Shown: positions 35,112-46,672, counted from the first letter of the stretch. The stretch: DNA of 64,000 bases from Enterobacter cloacae complex sp. ECNIH7 (GCF_002208095.1 NZ_CP017990.1:1860001-1924000), one strand, 5' to 3'. The notes: generated by a model not told the origin, from the sequence alone. A program made the numbers and translations.

Positions 35112-35117
35112 AGCGCC

Positions 35118-35639
35118 GTGGAGAATCTCACGATCGAAATGTTATCAGAGGGAACCGATTATGACTTCGAGGATTTTGATTGTGGCGAACCCTCGCTAAA
35201 TGCCTTCCTTGCTGAACATCTGGTGCGTCAGCACAATGGGCGTATTTTACGAGCCTACCTGCTTAAAGAGCGCGATCGTCCGCGTGTCCTGGGTTATTAC
35301 ACGTTATCGGGAAGCTGTTTTGAAAGAGCGATGCTTCCTTCTAAGACTCAGCAGCGCCGGATCCCTTATATCAACGTACCCAGCGTGACGCTGGGACGTC
35401 TGGCTGTAGATAAAACACTACAGGGAAACGAGTGGGGAACAACGCTCGTTGCGCATGCTATGCGCGTTGTCTACCTGGCTTCACAGGCTGTGGGGGTACA
35501 CGGAATATTTGTTGATGCCTTTAACGAGCGGGCAAAACGATTTTATCTGAAGCAGGGCTTTATCCCGCTGACAGGTGAAAACAGCCATTCTTTGTTCTTC
35601 CCTACAAAATCTATCGAACGGCTGTTTGAGCAAGAGTGA
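35118..35639 (+). CDS. GNAT family toxin (TacT-like)
   Basis: This 173-residue acetyltransferase starts at GTG. It has an acetyl-CoA binding segment L-G-R-L-A-V-D-K-T-L-Q-G-N-E-W-G-T and the late block NERAKRFYLKQGFIPL with a tyrosine typical of these toxins. Known relatives acetylate the amino group of charged tRNA and stop translation. The paired antitoxin lies directly upstream. Confidence 0.87.
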   Translation: MENLTIEMLSEGTDYDFEDFDCGEPSLNAFLAEHLVRQHNGRILRAYLLKERDRPRVLGYYTLSGSCFERAMLPSKTQQRRIPYINVPSVTLGRLAVDKTLQGNEWGTTLVAHAMRVVYLASQAVGVHGIFVDAFNERAKRFYLKQGFIPLTGENSHSLFFPTKSIERLFEQE

Positions 35640-35672
35640 TTGCTTTACTACCTGTTGTTCTGAAGGAATGTA

Positions 35673-35706
35673 CATGTCGGGTAAGGCCTGGCCGTCACCC
35701 GACATG
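35673..35706 (-). terminator. REP-like hairpin past rutG
   Basis: CATGTCGGGT and ACCCGACATG form a 10-bp stem around an inner GGCC/GGCC helix, seven bases past the rutG stop. There is no T-tract; it is likely a REP-type transcript end for the rut operon. Confidence 0.55.
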
Positions 35707-35712
35707 GTGATT

Positions 35713-37035
35713 TCACGAATCCTGATGCACGACGGCACCCTGCGGCGCGGCGGCCATCCGGCGGCTCAGCAGGGCGTTAAGCAGGATCGCGCCGAAGGTC
35801 GCCGTGCCAATCCCGCCAATCGTAAAGCCGCCCAGCGTCAGGGCAAAATCGCCCGCGCCCAGCACCAGCGTGACCGCCACCATAATCAGGTTGCCGTTCT
35901 GGCTGAGATCGACCCGATGCTGCACCCAGATGCGCGCGCCGGCTACGGCGATCAGCCCAAACACCACAATCGATGCCCCGCCGATGACCGGGGACGGAAT
36001 GGTGTGGATCAGCGCGCCGAACTTCGGCGAAAAGCCGAGCAGCATCGCCATCACCGCCGCCGCAACAAAGACCAGCGTTGAGTAGACTTTGGTCACCGCC
36101 ATTACGCCGATATTCTCGGCATAGGTGGTGACGCCGCTGCCGCCGACAGAGCCCGAAAGCATAGTTGCCAGCCCGTCACCGACGAACGCGCGGCCCATGT
36201 ACGGATCCATGCTGCGCCCGGTCATCCCCGCAACCGCCTTCAGGTGACCTAAGTTCTCCGCCACCAGGATCACCGCTACCGGTGCGATAAGCATCATCGC
36301 CTGGGTGTTAAAGGTGGGCGAGGTCACCTTCGGCAGGCCGAACCAGGCGGCCTGGTGGAGCAGCGTAAAGTCAACCGGCTTGCCCAGGCCGAAAACGTTG
36401 GACAGCAGGGCATACACCAGACAGGCAACAATCAGCCCAACCAGAATCAGCAGCCGCTGAATCATGCCGCGCGTGAACACCGCCACCAGGCCGATGCACA
36501 GAACCGTGATCACCGCCATCCAGCTTTCAAACGGCGAGGCGGAGACGCTCCTGACCGCAATTGGCGCGAGGTTGAGGCCTATCGCCATCACCACGGCGCC
36601 CGTCACGACGGGAGGCATCATTCGCTCGATCCAGCGCGTGCCGATTTTCATCACCACCAGACCAATCAGGGTGTAGACCAGACCGCAGGCGATGATGCCG
36701 CCGAGGGCCACGCTCAGGTTAGGGTTGATCCCCTGGCCGTTAAACCCGGTGGTGGCGATGACGACGCCCACAAAGGCGGCGCTGGAGCCGAGATAGCTGG
36801 GCACGCGCCCGCCGGTGACGAAAAAGAACAGCAGGGTACCGATACCCGACATCAGAATAGACAGGTTGGGATCGAGTCCCATCAGCATCGGCATCAGCAC
36901 CGTGGCGCCAAACATGGCGACCGCGTGCTGGACGCCCATCACCATCGTCTGCCCGAGCGGGAGACGTTCATCCGGCGCGACCACGCCTGCTTCTGTGGAG
37001 GTCGATTTCAACTGCCAGTGGGGAAATCCGAACAT
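35713..37035 (-). CDS. rutG: Pyrimidine permease RutG
   Basis: This 440-residue NCS2 (xanthine/uracil) family carrier has many transmembrane helices. The N-terminal block is LPLGQTMVMGVQHAVAMFGAT and the central NCS2 region VAENLGHLKAVAGMTGR contains the conserved acidic residue. It imports uracil for the rut pathway. It is the last gene of rutABCDEFG. Confidence 0.95.
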   Translation of the reverse strand: MFGFPHWQLKSTSTEAGVVAPDERLPLGQTMVMGVQHAVAMFGATVLMPMLMGLDPNLSILMSGIGTLLFFFVTGGRVPSYLGSSAAFVGVVIATTGFNGQGINPNLSVALGGIIACGLVYTLIGLVVMKIGTRWIERMMPPVVTGAVVMAIGLNLAPIAVRSVSASPFESWMAVITVLCIGLVAVFTRGMIQRLLILVGLIVACLVYALLSNVFGLGKPVDFTLLHQAAWFGLPKVTSPTFNTQAMMLIAPVAVILVAENLGHLKAVAGMTGRSMDPYMGRAFVGDGLATMLSGSVGGSGVTTYAENIGVMAVTKVYSTLVFVAAAVMAMLLGFSPKFGALIHTIPSPVIGGASIVVFGLIAVAGARIWVQHRVDLSQNGNLIMVAVTLVLGAGDFALTLGGFTIGGIGTATFGAILLNALLSRRMAAAPQGAVVHQDS

Positions 37036-37056
37036 GGTCTGTCTCCTTAAGGCGGG

Positions 37057-37551
37057 TTAGCAGGCGGGTCGCATAAGCGCGTGGTAGCCGCGGTCAAACC
37101 ACACCAGCCCTTGCGGCGCGGGGTGGCGAACGATTGAAACAATGTCGCAAAAGAGGATGTCATGCGTACCGACGCTCACCACCTGGCTGATGCGGCAGTC
37201 AAACGAGGCCAGCGCGTCTTCCAGACGCGGGCAGCCCGTGTCGCCCGTCTGCCAGCGGGCGGCGGCAAAGCGTTCCTCCATCGGCGTTTTTCCGCCAAAC
37301 AGATTGGAAAGCGGCTCCTGTCCGGCGCTCAGGGTATTCACGCACAGGGTGCGGTTTTCGCTAAACGTTGGCCAGACGGACGCGCCGCGGTTCAGGCACA
37401 CCAGCAGGGTGGGCGGTGAATCCGTTACGCTGCACACCGCGCTGGCGGTGAAGCCTGCCATCCCCGCCGGGCCGTCGGTGGTGATGATGTTGACCGCCGC
37501 GCCAACGCAGGCCATGGCGTCGCGAAAGGTTTGTTTATCCGGTGTTGTCAT
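37057..37551 (-). CDS. rutF: Flavin reductase RutF
   Basis: This 164-residue flavin reductase-like protein has the conserved [20 protein letters not shown] and G-T-H-D-I-L-F-C. It supplies reduced FMN to RutA. The second of two adjacent ATGs (37551) has the better spacing to AAGGAG; 37554 is the alternative. It lies 22 bases before rutG. Confidence 0.94.
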   Translation of the reverse strand: MTTPDKQTFRDAMACVGAAVNIITTDGPAGMAGFTASAVCSVTDSPPTLLVCLNRGASVWPTFSENRTLCVNTLSAGQEPLSNLFGGKTPMEERFAAARWQTGDTGCPRLEDALASFDCRISQVVSVGTHDILFCDIVSIVRHPAPQGLVWFDRGYHALMRPAC

Positions 37552-37560
37552 CATCGCTCC

Positions 37561-38151
37561 TTACGCCAGCCCGCAGGCATCGTCGAAGTCCAGGCGCGGC
37601 AGGCGCCCGTAAAGTTTGCCCGGGTCGCCGTAGCCAATGTTGATTAGCAGATTGCTTTTAAGCGTCGTGCCGGTGAAAAAGGCCCCGTCGACCTTTTGAC
37701 GGTCAAAGCCCGACATCGGGCCGGTGTCCAGCCCCAGCGCGCGACAGGCGAAGATCAGGTATGCAGCCTGCAGCGAGCTGTTGCGAAAGGCGGTCTCTTC
37801 CGCCAGCGCGGGGCTTGCGGTAAACCAGCTTCTGGCATCGCCATGCGGGAACAGTTCAGGCAGGCGCTCATAAAACTCGCTGTCCCAGGCCACAATCGCC
37901 GTGACCGGAGCCGTGAGCGTTTTCTCAAGGTTGCCGCTGGAGAGCGCCGGGCGCAGCTTCTCTTTTCCCTCCGCGCTTCGCACAAACACAATGCGCGCCG
38001 GGGAGCAGTTGGCGGACGTTGGCCCCCATTTCATCAGGTTGTAGATTTCGCGCAGCGTTTCGTCGCTGACGGGCATATTCTGCCAGCCGTTATGGGTGCG
38101 GGCGCCGGTGAACAGCGTTTCCAGCGCGGCGGGGGTAATGGCTTCGCTCAT
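37561..38151 (-). CDS. rutE: Malonic semialdehyde reductase RutE
   Basis: This 196-residue nitroreductase-family flavoprotein has N-terminal [16 protein letters not shown] and [13 protein letters not shown]. It reduces toxic malonic semialdehyde to 3-hydroxypropionate. It lies between rutD and rutF in the conserved order. Confidence 0.94.
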   Translation of the reverse strand: MSEAITPAALETLFTGARTHNGWQNMPVSDETLREIYNLMKWGPTSANCSPARIVFVRSAEGKEKLRPALSSGNLEKTLTAPVTAIVAWDSEFYERLPELFPHGDARSWFTASPALAEETAFRNSSLQAAYLIFACRALGLDTGPMSGFDRQKVDGAFFTGTTLKSNLLINIGYGDPGKLYGRLPRLDFDDACGLA

Positions 38152-38160
38152 TAAAGCTCC

Positions 38161-38961
38161 TTATAAAGCGGGTTCCGGGCTGTGCAGCAGGCTGGCAAGC
38201 CCGTTCAGCAGCAGGGTGTTGAAGGTATCCGGCTCGGTGACGTTGCAGGCATGCCCGCCCTGGCGCATCACCGCGCTGTGGCTGTGCGGGATCGCCGCCT
38301 GCAGTTCAGACGAGCAAACCGCGGGCACCAGCATGTCGTCGGCGGAGCAGATGATCTGTACCGGGCAGCGAATGCGCGCCGCATGGCGGCTGAAGTCGGC
38401 CTTTTTCAGGGCGCTAAGCCTGTGCAGCAGGTTAGTTTTGCCCTGGAAATGGGCCAGCGCCAGCGCTTCTTCGGCCTCAAGACGGGGGGCGCGGGCGGCC
38501 ATCCAGTCCGCCGGGTAAAGAAACAGCGGCTGCGCCTCGACCCACGCCTGGGCGCCGCCGTAATGCAGCAGCCGCTCGCGGATCTGAAAGCAGCGGCGGG
38601 TGTGGGCGTTGAGGGTTAACCAGCCGTTGACGCACACCAGCGCGGCGAGAGCGTCGGGTCTGTCGAGGGCCAGCTGCAGGCCGACCAGCGCCCCCAGCGC
38701 GTGACCCACGACGCTGTAGCGTTCAATCCCGGCATCCGCCAGCGCCCGGGCCAGCTCGTCCGCCATCTGCCCAAGGCTGTAGTCTTCCGGCAGGGTGGCG
38801 GGGTTATTGCCCGTTCCGAGCTGGTCATAGCACACCACCTGATACTCCGGCTCCAGCGCGGCCAGCTGGGGCAGCCAGTAGCTGCCGCTGCCGCCGAGAC
38901 CGGAAATAAAGACCACCACGGGCGCGCCTTCATACGGGGGCGGCGAGACGGAAAGTTTCAT
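38161..38961 (-). CDS. rutD: Aminoacrylate hydrolase-type protein RutD
   Basis: This 266-residue alpha/beta hydrolase fold protein equals E. coli RutD in length. The nucleophile elbow reads G-H-A-L-G, with Ala where serine would be expected, a change also present in E. coli RutD as I recall it. It is thought to speed aminoacrylate breakdown. The start at 38961 has GAGGCAGG upstream; the longer frame to 39003 would overlap rutC. Confidence 0.93.
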   Translation of the reverse strand: MKLSVSPPPYEGAPVVVFISGLGGSGSYWLPQLAALEPEYQVVCYDQLGTGNNPATLPEDYSLGQMADELARALADAGIERYSVVGHALGALVGLQLALDRPDALAALVCVNGWLTLNAHTRRCFQIRERLLHYGGAQAWVEAQPLFLYPADWMAARAPRLEAEEALALAHFQGKTNLLHRLSALKKADFSRHAARIRCPVQIICSADDMLVPAVCSSELQAAIPHSHSAVMRQGGHACNVTEPDTFNTLLLNGLASLLHSPEPAL

Positions 38962-38968
38962 ACCTGCC

Positions 38969-39355
38969 TCACTTCGCGATGTGCGCAACGGTGGCGATTT
39001 CAACCAGCGCCTCTGGCTTCACCAGCCCGCACTGAATGCAGAACCGCGCCGGTTTATCGCCGGGGAAGAACTCGGCGTAAATCTCGTTAATCGCGGCGTA
39101 GTTTTTCCAGTCGGTGATAAAGATGCTGTTGAAGGTCACATCCTCCATCGTGCCACCCGCCGTTTCGATCACGGTTTTGATCGTCTCCAGCACGTGGCGG
39201 GTTTGCGCCTTTGGGTCGTTGATAAACACCACGTTGTTGTCTTTATCAAACGGCAGCGTGCCGGAGACATACACCACGCCGTCGGCGAGTGTGCCGGGGA
39301 CAAAAGGGGCAATCGGCGTGCTGGTGCCCGGCGGAATAATCACGGATTTTGGCAT
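38969..39355 (-). CDS. rutC: Aminoacrylate deaminase RutC (RidA family)
   Basis: This 128-residue YjgF/RidA-family protein has the conserved arginine region [18 protein letters not shown] and [10 protein letters not shown]. It removes the amino group of 3-aminoacrylate. It ends seven bases before rutD starts. Confidence 0.95.
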   Translation of the reverse strand: MPKSVIIPPGTSTPIAPFVPGTLADGVVYVSGTLPFDKDNNVVFINDPKAQTRHVLETIKTVIETAGGTMEDVTFNSIFITDWKNYAAINEIYAEFFPGDKPARFCIQCGLVKPEALVEIATVAHIAK

Positions 39356-39366
39356 CAGGTGTCTCC

Positions 39367-41150
<1,784 letters not shown>

Positions 41151-41269
41151 GAACCTCTCTTCATTACGTCGCAGGTGTAACGGTGTTTTTGCAAAGGCAG
41201 TGCCAGTTTTGAAAATGACTGTGTTATTAATGTGTTAATTAGAAGTTGGTGGATTGATGCGGCCAAATG

Positions 41270-41285
41270 TGGACTAACTGGTCAA
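41270..41285. promoter_or_regulatory. RutR operator in the rutA/rutR intergenic region
   Basis: TGGACTAACTGGTCAA matches the RutR consensus TTGACCAnnTGGTCAA at 12 of 14 defined positions. It lies between the divergent rutA and rutR genes. RutR binding is relieved by uracil or thymine in E. coli. Confidence 0.8.
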
Positions 41286-41392
41286 AAACATTGCACAGAA
41301 AACAGGCATTCATGCGCGATCGGAGTGCAGGATGTCGTGGCGAGACGGGGGTTTTGCTATGCTGAGGGCAACGCAGAATAAGGAGAGCGGGA

Positions 41393-42031
41393 ATGACACA
41401 AGGCGCAGTGAAAACACCAGGTAAACGTTCGCAGGCGGTGAGCGCCAAGAAGCAGGCGATCCTCAGCGCGGCGCTGGAGACTTTTTCGCAGTTTGGTATT
41501 CACGGCACGCGCCTGGAGCAGGTGGCGGAGCAGTCCGGCGTATCCAAAACCAATCTGCTTTACTACTACCCGTCGAAAGAGGCGCTCTATGTGGCGGTGA
41601 TGCAGCAGATCCTCGATATCTGGCTGGCGCCCCTCAAAGCGTTCCGCGCAGAGCTGGCCCCGCTGGTGGCGATCAAAGAGTATATTCGCCTGAAGCTGGA
41701 GGTGTCGCGCGATTACCCGCAGGCGTCGCGACTGTTTTGTCTTGAGATGCTGCAGGGCGCGCCGCTGCTGCAGGCGGAATTAACCGGAGATTTAAAACAG
41801 CTGGTGGACGATAAGTCGGCCATTATTGCCGGATGGGTCGCCAGCGGAAAGCTGGCCCCGGTCGACCCGCATCATCTGATCTTTATGATTTGGGCCTCCA
41901 CCCAGCATTACGCTGACTTTGCGGCCCAGGTTGAGGCGGTGACCGGCAAAACGCTCCAGGACGAGGCGTTTTTCCACAGCACCCTGGAAAACGTGCAGCG
42001 GATGATTATTGAAGGGATCCGCCTGCGCTAG
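41393..42031 (+). CDS. rutR: TetR-family pyrimidine regulator RutR
   Basis: This 212-residue regulator has an N-terminal TetR helix-turn-helix (FSQFGIHGTRLEQVAEQSGV then SKTNLLYYYPSKEALY) and the RutR C-terminal domain. It is divergent from rutA with its operator between them. Its last four bases overlap the convergent DUF1311 gene. Confidence 0.95.
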   Translation: MTQGAVKTPGKRSQAVSAKKQAILSAALETFSQFGIHGTRLEQVAEQSGVSKTNLLYYYPSKEALYVAVMQQILDIWLAPLKAFRAELAPLVAIKEYIRLKLEVSRDYPQASRLFCLEMLQGAPLLQAELTGDLKQLVDDKSAIIAGWVASGKLAPVDPHHLIFMIWASTQHYADFAAQVEAVTGKTLQDEAFFHSTLENVQRMIIEGIRLR

Positions 42032-42423
42032 TTTCCCGGCGGGAGAGGGCAGCTTAAGTCGCCCTCTTCACACTGCATCAGCGAGGCCAGAAACGCTTCG
42101 CGCTCCACGGTTTTTTCCGCCAGGCACTGGTTAACAATCATTGGCTGGACGCTCCCGCCTTCCGTCCCCGAACCGATAAACGCGCAGTCCGCATCGCGCA
42201 GGGTAATCCACGCCTGCTGCGCTTTTTTCAGCAGGTCTCGCTGGGGCGCTGCCGCACGCTTAACGGCGGCCTGATAGGTCTGGTTGAGCTTTTTATCGGC
42301 AGCCTGGTACTGCTGCGCGCTACAGGTATTCAGCTCAAGCTGGGTGGTCGCTTTGTCGCACTCGTCGGCCAGCGCGCTGGCGCTCATTAGCAGTGCTGCA
42401 CTGGCGATAAGATATCGTTTCAT
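42028..42423 (-). CDS. LprI-like DUF1311 secreted protein
   Basis: This 131-residue protein has a signal peptide (cleavage after A-L-A) and a DUF1311/lysozyme-inhibitor-LprI-type domain: C-D-K-A-T-T-Q-L-E-L-N-T-C, YQAADKKLNQTYQ, A-W-I-T-L-R-D-A-D-C. Five cysteines in the mature part suggest disulphides in the periplasm. The exact role is unknown. Confidence 0.8.
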   Translation of the reverse strand: MKRYLIASAALLMSASALADECDKATTQLELNTCSAQQYQAADKKLNQTYQAAVKRAAAPQRDLLKKAQQAWITLRDADCAFIGSGTEGGSVQPMIVNQCLAEKTVEREAFLASLMQCEEGDLSCPLPPGN

Positions 42424-42437
42424 ATACTCCCCAATAA

Positions 42438-42465
42438 AATAAGGCTCCGTCTCCGGAGCCTTATT
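42438..42465 (-). terminator. Terminator of putA
   Basis: A 12-bp stem (AATAAGGCTCCG core) with a four-base loop lies just past the putA stop. On the minus strand it is followed by a T-rich run. It also separates the DUF1311 gene from putA. Confidence 0.8.
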
Positions 42466-42474
42466 AGCACAGCG

Positions 42475-45400
42475 TTAGCCTATTGTCATCAGGCTGGCGT
42501 TACCGCCTGCCGCCGCCGTGTTGACGCTGAGCGAGCGCTCCACGTACAGACGCTCCAGCAGCAGGTTGGTTTCCCCGCGCGCAAAGCCCTGCACGGAAAC
42601 GATGGCACCGCTGCGGGCCGCAACCTGTTCGCAGAGTTCACGCAGCTGATCGGAATCACCGTGGTAGATCACCGCATCAAACGGCTGGGTTAGCAGGTTA
42701 TCGGCTTTCGCGAAGCGAATGCGGGCCGAGACCGCCTTCGGCAGCTGTTTGGCGAGATCGCGATGCAGGGCATCTTCCGGCCACAGCACTTCACAGCCGG
42801 TTGCCATGGCGGCGGCCAGCTGCACCAGCGCGTCCTGCTCGTTATCGGCCACGCACAGCACGCGCTCGCGCGGCATCAGCGTCCAGGTGTTGCGCTCGCC
42901 GGTTGGACCCGGCAGCAGACGCTGCGTGCCCGCCTGCGCCAGCTCGCCGTACTGCTTCGCGACGGCACGCAGTTCAGGGCGTTTTTCCGCCCAGGCGATC
43001 AGCGCCTCCAGCGGCTGGGTCAGCACGGTTTTCAGCTGCGCATCCACCGGATAGTCCGCATCCTGGCGTGCCAGGGTGACGCCCAGGGCGTTCTCCGGAC
43101 GGTTCGCCAGCAGACGGTACAGGTAGAGCGGACCGCCCGCTTTCGGACCGGTGCCGGAAAGGCCTTCGCCGCCGAACGGCTGCACGCCCACGACCGCTCC
43201 GACCATGTTGCGGTTGACGTACAGGTTGCCCACTTTGGCGCTGCCGGTCACCTGCGCGATAGTCTCGTCGATACGGGTATGCACGCCGAGCGTCAGGCCA
43301 TAGCCGGAGGCGTTGATCTGCTCAACCAGCTCGTTCAGGTTGTTACGGTTGTAGCGCACCACGTGCAGCACCGGGCCGAAGACCTCTTTTTTCAGCTCGT
43401 CGAAGCTTGCCAGCTCAATCAGCGTTGGCGGCACAAAGGTGCCGGTCCGCCATTCGCGGGCATCTTCGCTGTTCTCGCGCACCGCCTGGAACACCGGACG
43501 CCCTTTCGCGCGCATGGTCTGAATGTGGTTTTCGATGTTGGCTTTGGCTTCAGCGTCGATCACCGGCCCGATGTCGGTGGTGAGACGGCCCGGGTTGCCC
43601 ATGCGGCATTCCGCCATCGCGCCGCGCAGCATCTTCAGCGTGTGGTCCGCCACGTCGTCCTGCAGGCACAGCACGCGCAGGGCGGAGCAGCGCTGACCGG
43701 CGCTGTCGAACGCGGAGGCCAGCACGTCGACCACCACCTGCTCGGTGAGCGCGGAGGAGTCAACGATCATGGCGTTCATCCCGCCGGTTTCCGCGATGAG
43801 CGGCGTAGGACGGCCCTGCGCATCCAGACGGGTGGCAATGTTGCGCTGCAGCAGCGACGCCACTTCGGTCGAACCGGTAAACATCACGCCGCGCACGCGG
43901 TTGTCGGAGGTCAGTTTGGCACCGACCGTTTCACCACGGCCCGGCAGCAGCTGAACCACGCCCGCCGGCACGCCGGCTTCCAGAAGAATGTTGATGCCCT
44001 GCGCGGCAATCAGCGGGGTCTGCTCTGCCGGTTTTGCCAGCACGCTGTTGCCTGCGGCCAGCGCGGCGGCAATCTGGCCGGTGAAGATCGCCAGCGGGAA
44101 GTTCCACGGGCTGATACAGACTACCGGGCCGAGCGGACGGTGGGTTTCGTTATCGAAATCATCGCGCACCTGACCGGCGTAGTAGTGCAGGAAGTCGACG
44201 GCCTCGCGCACTTCGGCAATCGCGTTGCTGAAGGTTTTACCCGCCTCGCGCACCAGAATGCCGATGAGCGACTGCATCTGATCTTCCATCAGCACCGCTG
44301 CACGCTCCAGAATCGCGGCGCGCTCCTGCGGCGGCGTGGCAAACCAGATAGGGGCGTTGTTCACCGCGCTGTCCAGCGCCTGATCCACTTCCGCTTCGGT
44401 CGCTTCACGCGCGTAGCCGACGATATCCTTCGGCTCGGCCGGGTTGATCACCGGGTGCATTTCGCCGTCTGCAACGGGCTGCTCCAGCATCGGTTTGGCC
44501 TGCCACTTCTGCAGCGCGCTGTTGAGCAGGGCAGAGGAGAGGGACGCCAGACGGTGTTCGTTGGCGAGATCCAGACCCGCCGAGTTGACGCGGCCTTTGC
44601 CGTACAGCTCGCGCGGCAGGGCAATCTTCGGATGCGGCAGGCCAACCTGGCCTTCCTGCGCCGCCATCTTCTCAACGGCCTGCACCGGGTCGGCCACCAG
44701 CTCGTCGAGCGGCAGGGTGGTGTCGGCGATGCGGTTAACGAAGGAGGTGTTCGCGCCGTTTTCCAGCAGACGACGCACCAGGTACGCCAGCAGGGTTTCG
44801 TGCGTTCCCACCGGAGCATAGATTCGGCATGGGCGGTTCAGCTTGCCGTCCGCCACTTTACCGGTGACCTGCTCGTACAGCGGTTCACCCATGCCGTGCA
44901 GGCACTGGAACTCGTACTGGCCCGGATAGTAGTTTTGCCCTGCCAGGCTGTAGATCGCCGCCAGGGTGTGGGCGTTGTGGGTAGCGAACTGCGGATAGAT
45001 CAGGTTCGGCACGCCGAGCAGCTTTTTCGCACAGGCGAGGTAAGAGACGTCGGTGTATACCTTGCGGGTATAGACCGGATAGCCTTCCAGCCCTTCCATC
45101 TGGGCGCGTTTGATTTCGCTGTCCCAGTAGGCGCCTTTCACCAGACGGATCATCAGGCGACGGCGGCTGCGGCTGGCCAGGTCAATCAGGTAATCAATGA
45201 CGAACGGGCAGCGCTTCTGGTAGGCCTGGATAACGAAGCCGATGCCGTTCCAGCCTGCCAGCTCCGGCTCGAAGCACAGTTTTTCCAGCAGATCGAGGGA
45301 GATCTCCAGACGGTCGGCCTCTTCGGCGTCGATGTTAATGCCGATGTCATACTGGCGCGCCAGCAGGGTCAGGGATTTCAGGCGCGGGTAGAGTTCTTCC

Positions 45401-46437
45401 ATCACCCGGTCGTACTGCGCGCGGCTGTAGCGCGGGTGCAGGGCAGAGAGCTTGATAGAGATGCCCGGGCCTTCATAAATACCGCGACCGTTGGACGCTT
45501 TACCGATGGCGTGGATCGCCTGCTGGTAAGAGACCATGTAGGCCTGCGCGTCGGCGGCGGTCAGGGCCGCCTCGCCCAGCATGTCGTACGAGTAGCGGAA
45601 ACCTTTATCTTCCAGCTTGCGGGCGTTCGCCAGCGCTTCGGCAATGGTTTCCCCGGTCACGAACTGCTCGCCCATCAGACGCATCGCCATGTCCACGCCT
45701 TTGCGGATCAGCGGCTCGCCGCTCTTGCCGATGATGCGGTTCAGGGAGCGGGAGAGGTTGGCTTCGTTATGGGTGGAGACCAGTTTGCCGGTAAACAGCA
45801 GGCCCCAGGTCGCGGCGTTGACGAACAGCGACGGGCTACGGCCAATATGGGAATGCCAGTTGCCGTTGCTGATCTTGTCGCGGATCAGTGCGTCGCGGGT
45901 GGCTTTATCCGGAATACGCAGCAGCGCTTCCGCGAGGCACATCAGCGCCACGCCTTCCTGAGAGGAGAGGGAAAACTCCTGCAGCAGACCCTGAACCATC
46001 CCGGCGCGGCCGGTGGCGGTTTTCTGGTTGCGCAGCTTGTCGGCTAACTGATACGCCAGGCTGTGCGCCTGTGCGGCAATGGCTTCCGGCAGGCGGGCCT
46101 GCTCCAGCAGCATCGGCACGGCGTCGGTTTCGGCACGGCGCCAGGCGCCGGTAATGGCGGCACGGCTGACGGACTGCGGCAGGATCTGCTCGGCAAATTC
46201 AAGGAACGGCTGATGGTTCTCGTCGCCAGCGGCCGGGGCTTCTTCGCTTTCATTCGCCGCGCCGGCCAGCAGGGCAGGCAGCTCCGGCAGGCCCTCATCG
46301 CTCTCGAGTCTTTCGAGATAGTTAAAAATCGCCTGCTTAATTAACCAGTGCGGCGTGCGGTCAATGCGGGTTGCTGCGGTCTTAATCCGTTCGCGGGTTG
46401 CGTCATCCAGCTTAACCCCCATGGTGGTCATACCCAT
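42475..46437 (-). CDS. putA: Trifunctional PutA: proline dehydrogenase / P5C dehydrogenase / repressor
   Basis: This 1320-residue protein has an N-terminal ribbon-helix-helix DNA-binding domain (residues 1-47, M-G-V-K-L-D-D-A-T-R-E-R-I-K). A proline dehydrogenase barrel follows (about 260-610, with ALHPRYSRAQYDR and RLVKGAYWDSEIKRAQ), then an aldehyde dehydrogenase domain (about 650-1130, with ETGGMNAMIVDSSAL and the catalytic Cys in S-A-G-Q-R-C-S-A). It oxidises proline to glutamate at the membrane, and when proline is scarce it represses put genes. It is divergent from putP. Confidence 0.98.
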   Translation of the reverse strand: MGMTTMGVKLDDATRERIKTAATRIDRTPHWLIKQAIFNYLERLESDEGLPELPALLAGAANESEEAPAAGDENHQPFLEFAEQILPQSVSRAAITGAWRRAETDAVPMLLEQARLPEAIAAQAHSLAYQLADKLRNQKTATGRAGMVQGLLQEFSLSSQEGVALMCLAEALLRIPDKATRDALIRDKISNGNWHSHIGRSPSLFVNAATWGLLFTGKLVSTHNEANLSRSLNRIIGKSGEPLIRKGVDMAMRLMGEQFVTGETIAEALANARKLEDKGFRYSYDMLGEAALTAADAQAYMVSYQQAIHAIGKASNGRGIYEGPGISIKLSALHPRYSRAQYDRVMEELYPRLKSLTLLARQYDIGINIDAEEADRLEISLDLLEKLCFEPELAGWNGIGFVIQAYQKRCPFVIDYLIDLASRSRRRLMIRLVKGAYWDSEIKRAQMEGLEGYPVYTRKVYTDVSYLACAKKLLGVPNLIYPQFATHNAHTLAAIYSLAGQNYYPGQYEFQCLHGMGEPLYEQVTGKVADGKLNRPCRIYAPVGTHETLLAYLVRRLLENGANTSFVNRIADTTLPLDELVADPVQAVEKMAAQEGQVGLPHPKIALPRELYGKGRVNSAGLDLANEHRLASLSSALLNSALQKWQAKPMLEQPVADGEMHPVINPAEPKDIVGYAREATEAEVDQALDSAVNNAPIWFATPPQERAAILERAAVLMEDQMQSLIGILVREAGKTFSNAIAEVREAVDFLHYYAGQVRDDFDNETHRPLGPVVCISPWNFPLAIFTGQIAAALAAGNSVLAKPAEQTPLIAAQGINILLEAGVPAGVVQLLPGRGETVGAKLTSDNRVRGVMFTGSTEVASLLQRNIATRLDAQGRPTPLIAETGGMNAMIVDSSALTEQVVVDVLASAFDSAGQRCSALRVLCLQDDVADHTLKMLRGAMAECRMGNPGRLTTDIGPVIDAEAKANIENHIQTMRAKGRPVFQAVRENSEDAREWRTGTFVPPTLIELASFDELKKEVFGPVLHVVRYNRNNLNELVEQINASGYGLTLGVHTRIDETIAQVTGSAKVGNLYVNRNMVGAVVGVQPFGGEGLSGTGPKAGGPLYLYRLLANRPENALGVTLARQDADYPVDAQLKTVLTQPLEALIAWAEKRPELRAVAKQYGELAQAGTQRLLPGPTGERNTWTLMPRERVLCVADNEQDALVQLAAAMATGCEVLWPEDALHRDLAKQLPKAVSARIRFAKADNLLTQPFDAVIYHGDSDQLRELCEQVAARSGAIVSVQGFARGETNLLLERLYVERSLSVNTAAAGGNASLMTIG

Positions 46438-46495
46438 GCCAAAGCTCCTGTTGTTCTGTAATAGCGTTCTGTAGATAGCGTGAAATATCCCCTAT

Positions 46496-46503
46496 GTTGC
46501 AAC
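46496..46503. promoter_or_regulatory. PutA operator 1
   Basis: GTTGCAAC contains the PutA core GTTGCA on both strands (overlapping palindrome), about 60 bases before the putA start. Confidence 0.75.
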
Positions 46504-46507
46504 TTTG

Positions 46508-46513
46508 TGCAAC
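46508..46513. promoter_or_regulatory. PutA operator 2
   Basis: TGCAAC is GTTGCA on the minus strand, 10 bases from operator 1. Confidence 0.7.
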
Positions 46514-46534
46514 CGTGTTAAATGTGACCTGGTT

Positions 46535-46540
46535 TGCAAC
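46535..46540. promoter_or_regulatory. PutA operator 3
   Basis: TGCAAC, the reverse complement of GTTGCA, in the middle of the put control region. Confidence 0.7.
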
Positions 46541-46641
46541 CCGGAAAATGAATGGATTGTTAACGAATGGTTAGCTGGGAAAACGCGCTGGCTTTTGTGC
46601 GCGAGGCCTGGTTTTATGCGGTAGTTAACACTTTTCAAAGG

Positions 46642-46647
46642 TGCAAC
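46642..46647. promoter_or_regulatory. PutA operator 4
   Basis: TGCAAC, the reverse complement of GTTGCA, on the putP side. Confidence 0.7.
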
Positions 46648-46666
46648 CCGTAAAAGCGTGAGCGAG

Positions 46667-46672
46667 TGCAAC
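46667..46672. promoter_or_regulatory. PutA operator 5
   Basis: TGCAAC, the reverse complement of GTTGCA, 25 bases from operator 4. It completes a five-site control region like that of E. coli. Confidence 0.7.

Noticed and set aside
38161..38961. RutD as a pseudoenzyme because of Ala in the nucleophile elbow
   Set aside because: The E. coli protein, as I recall, has the same G-H-A-L-G, so this is a family trait and not a local mutation.
42763..46047. A 1094-codon open frame on the plus strand opposite putA
   Set aside because: It is exactly antisense to the certain putA gene, composition is His/Gln/Arg-rich as expected from a complementary frame of GC-rich coding sequence, and no family pattern is visible.
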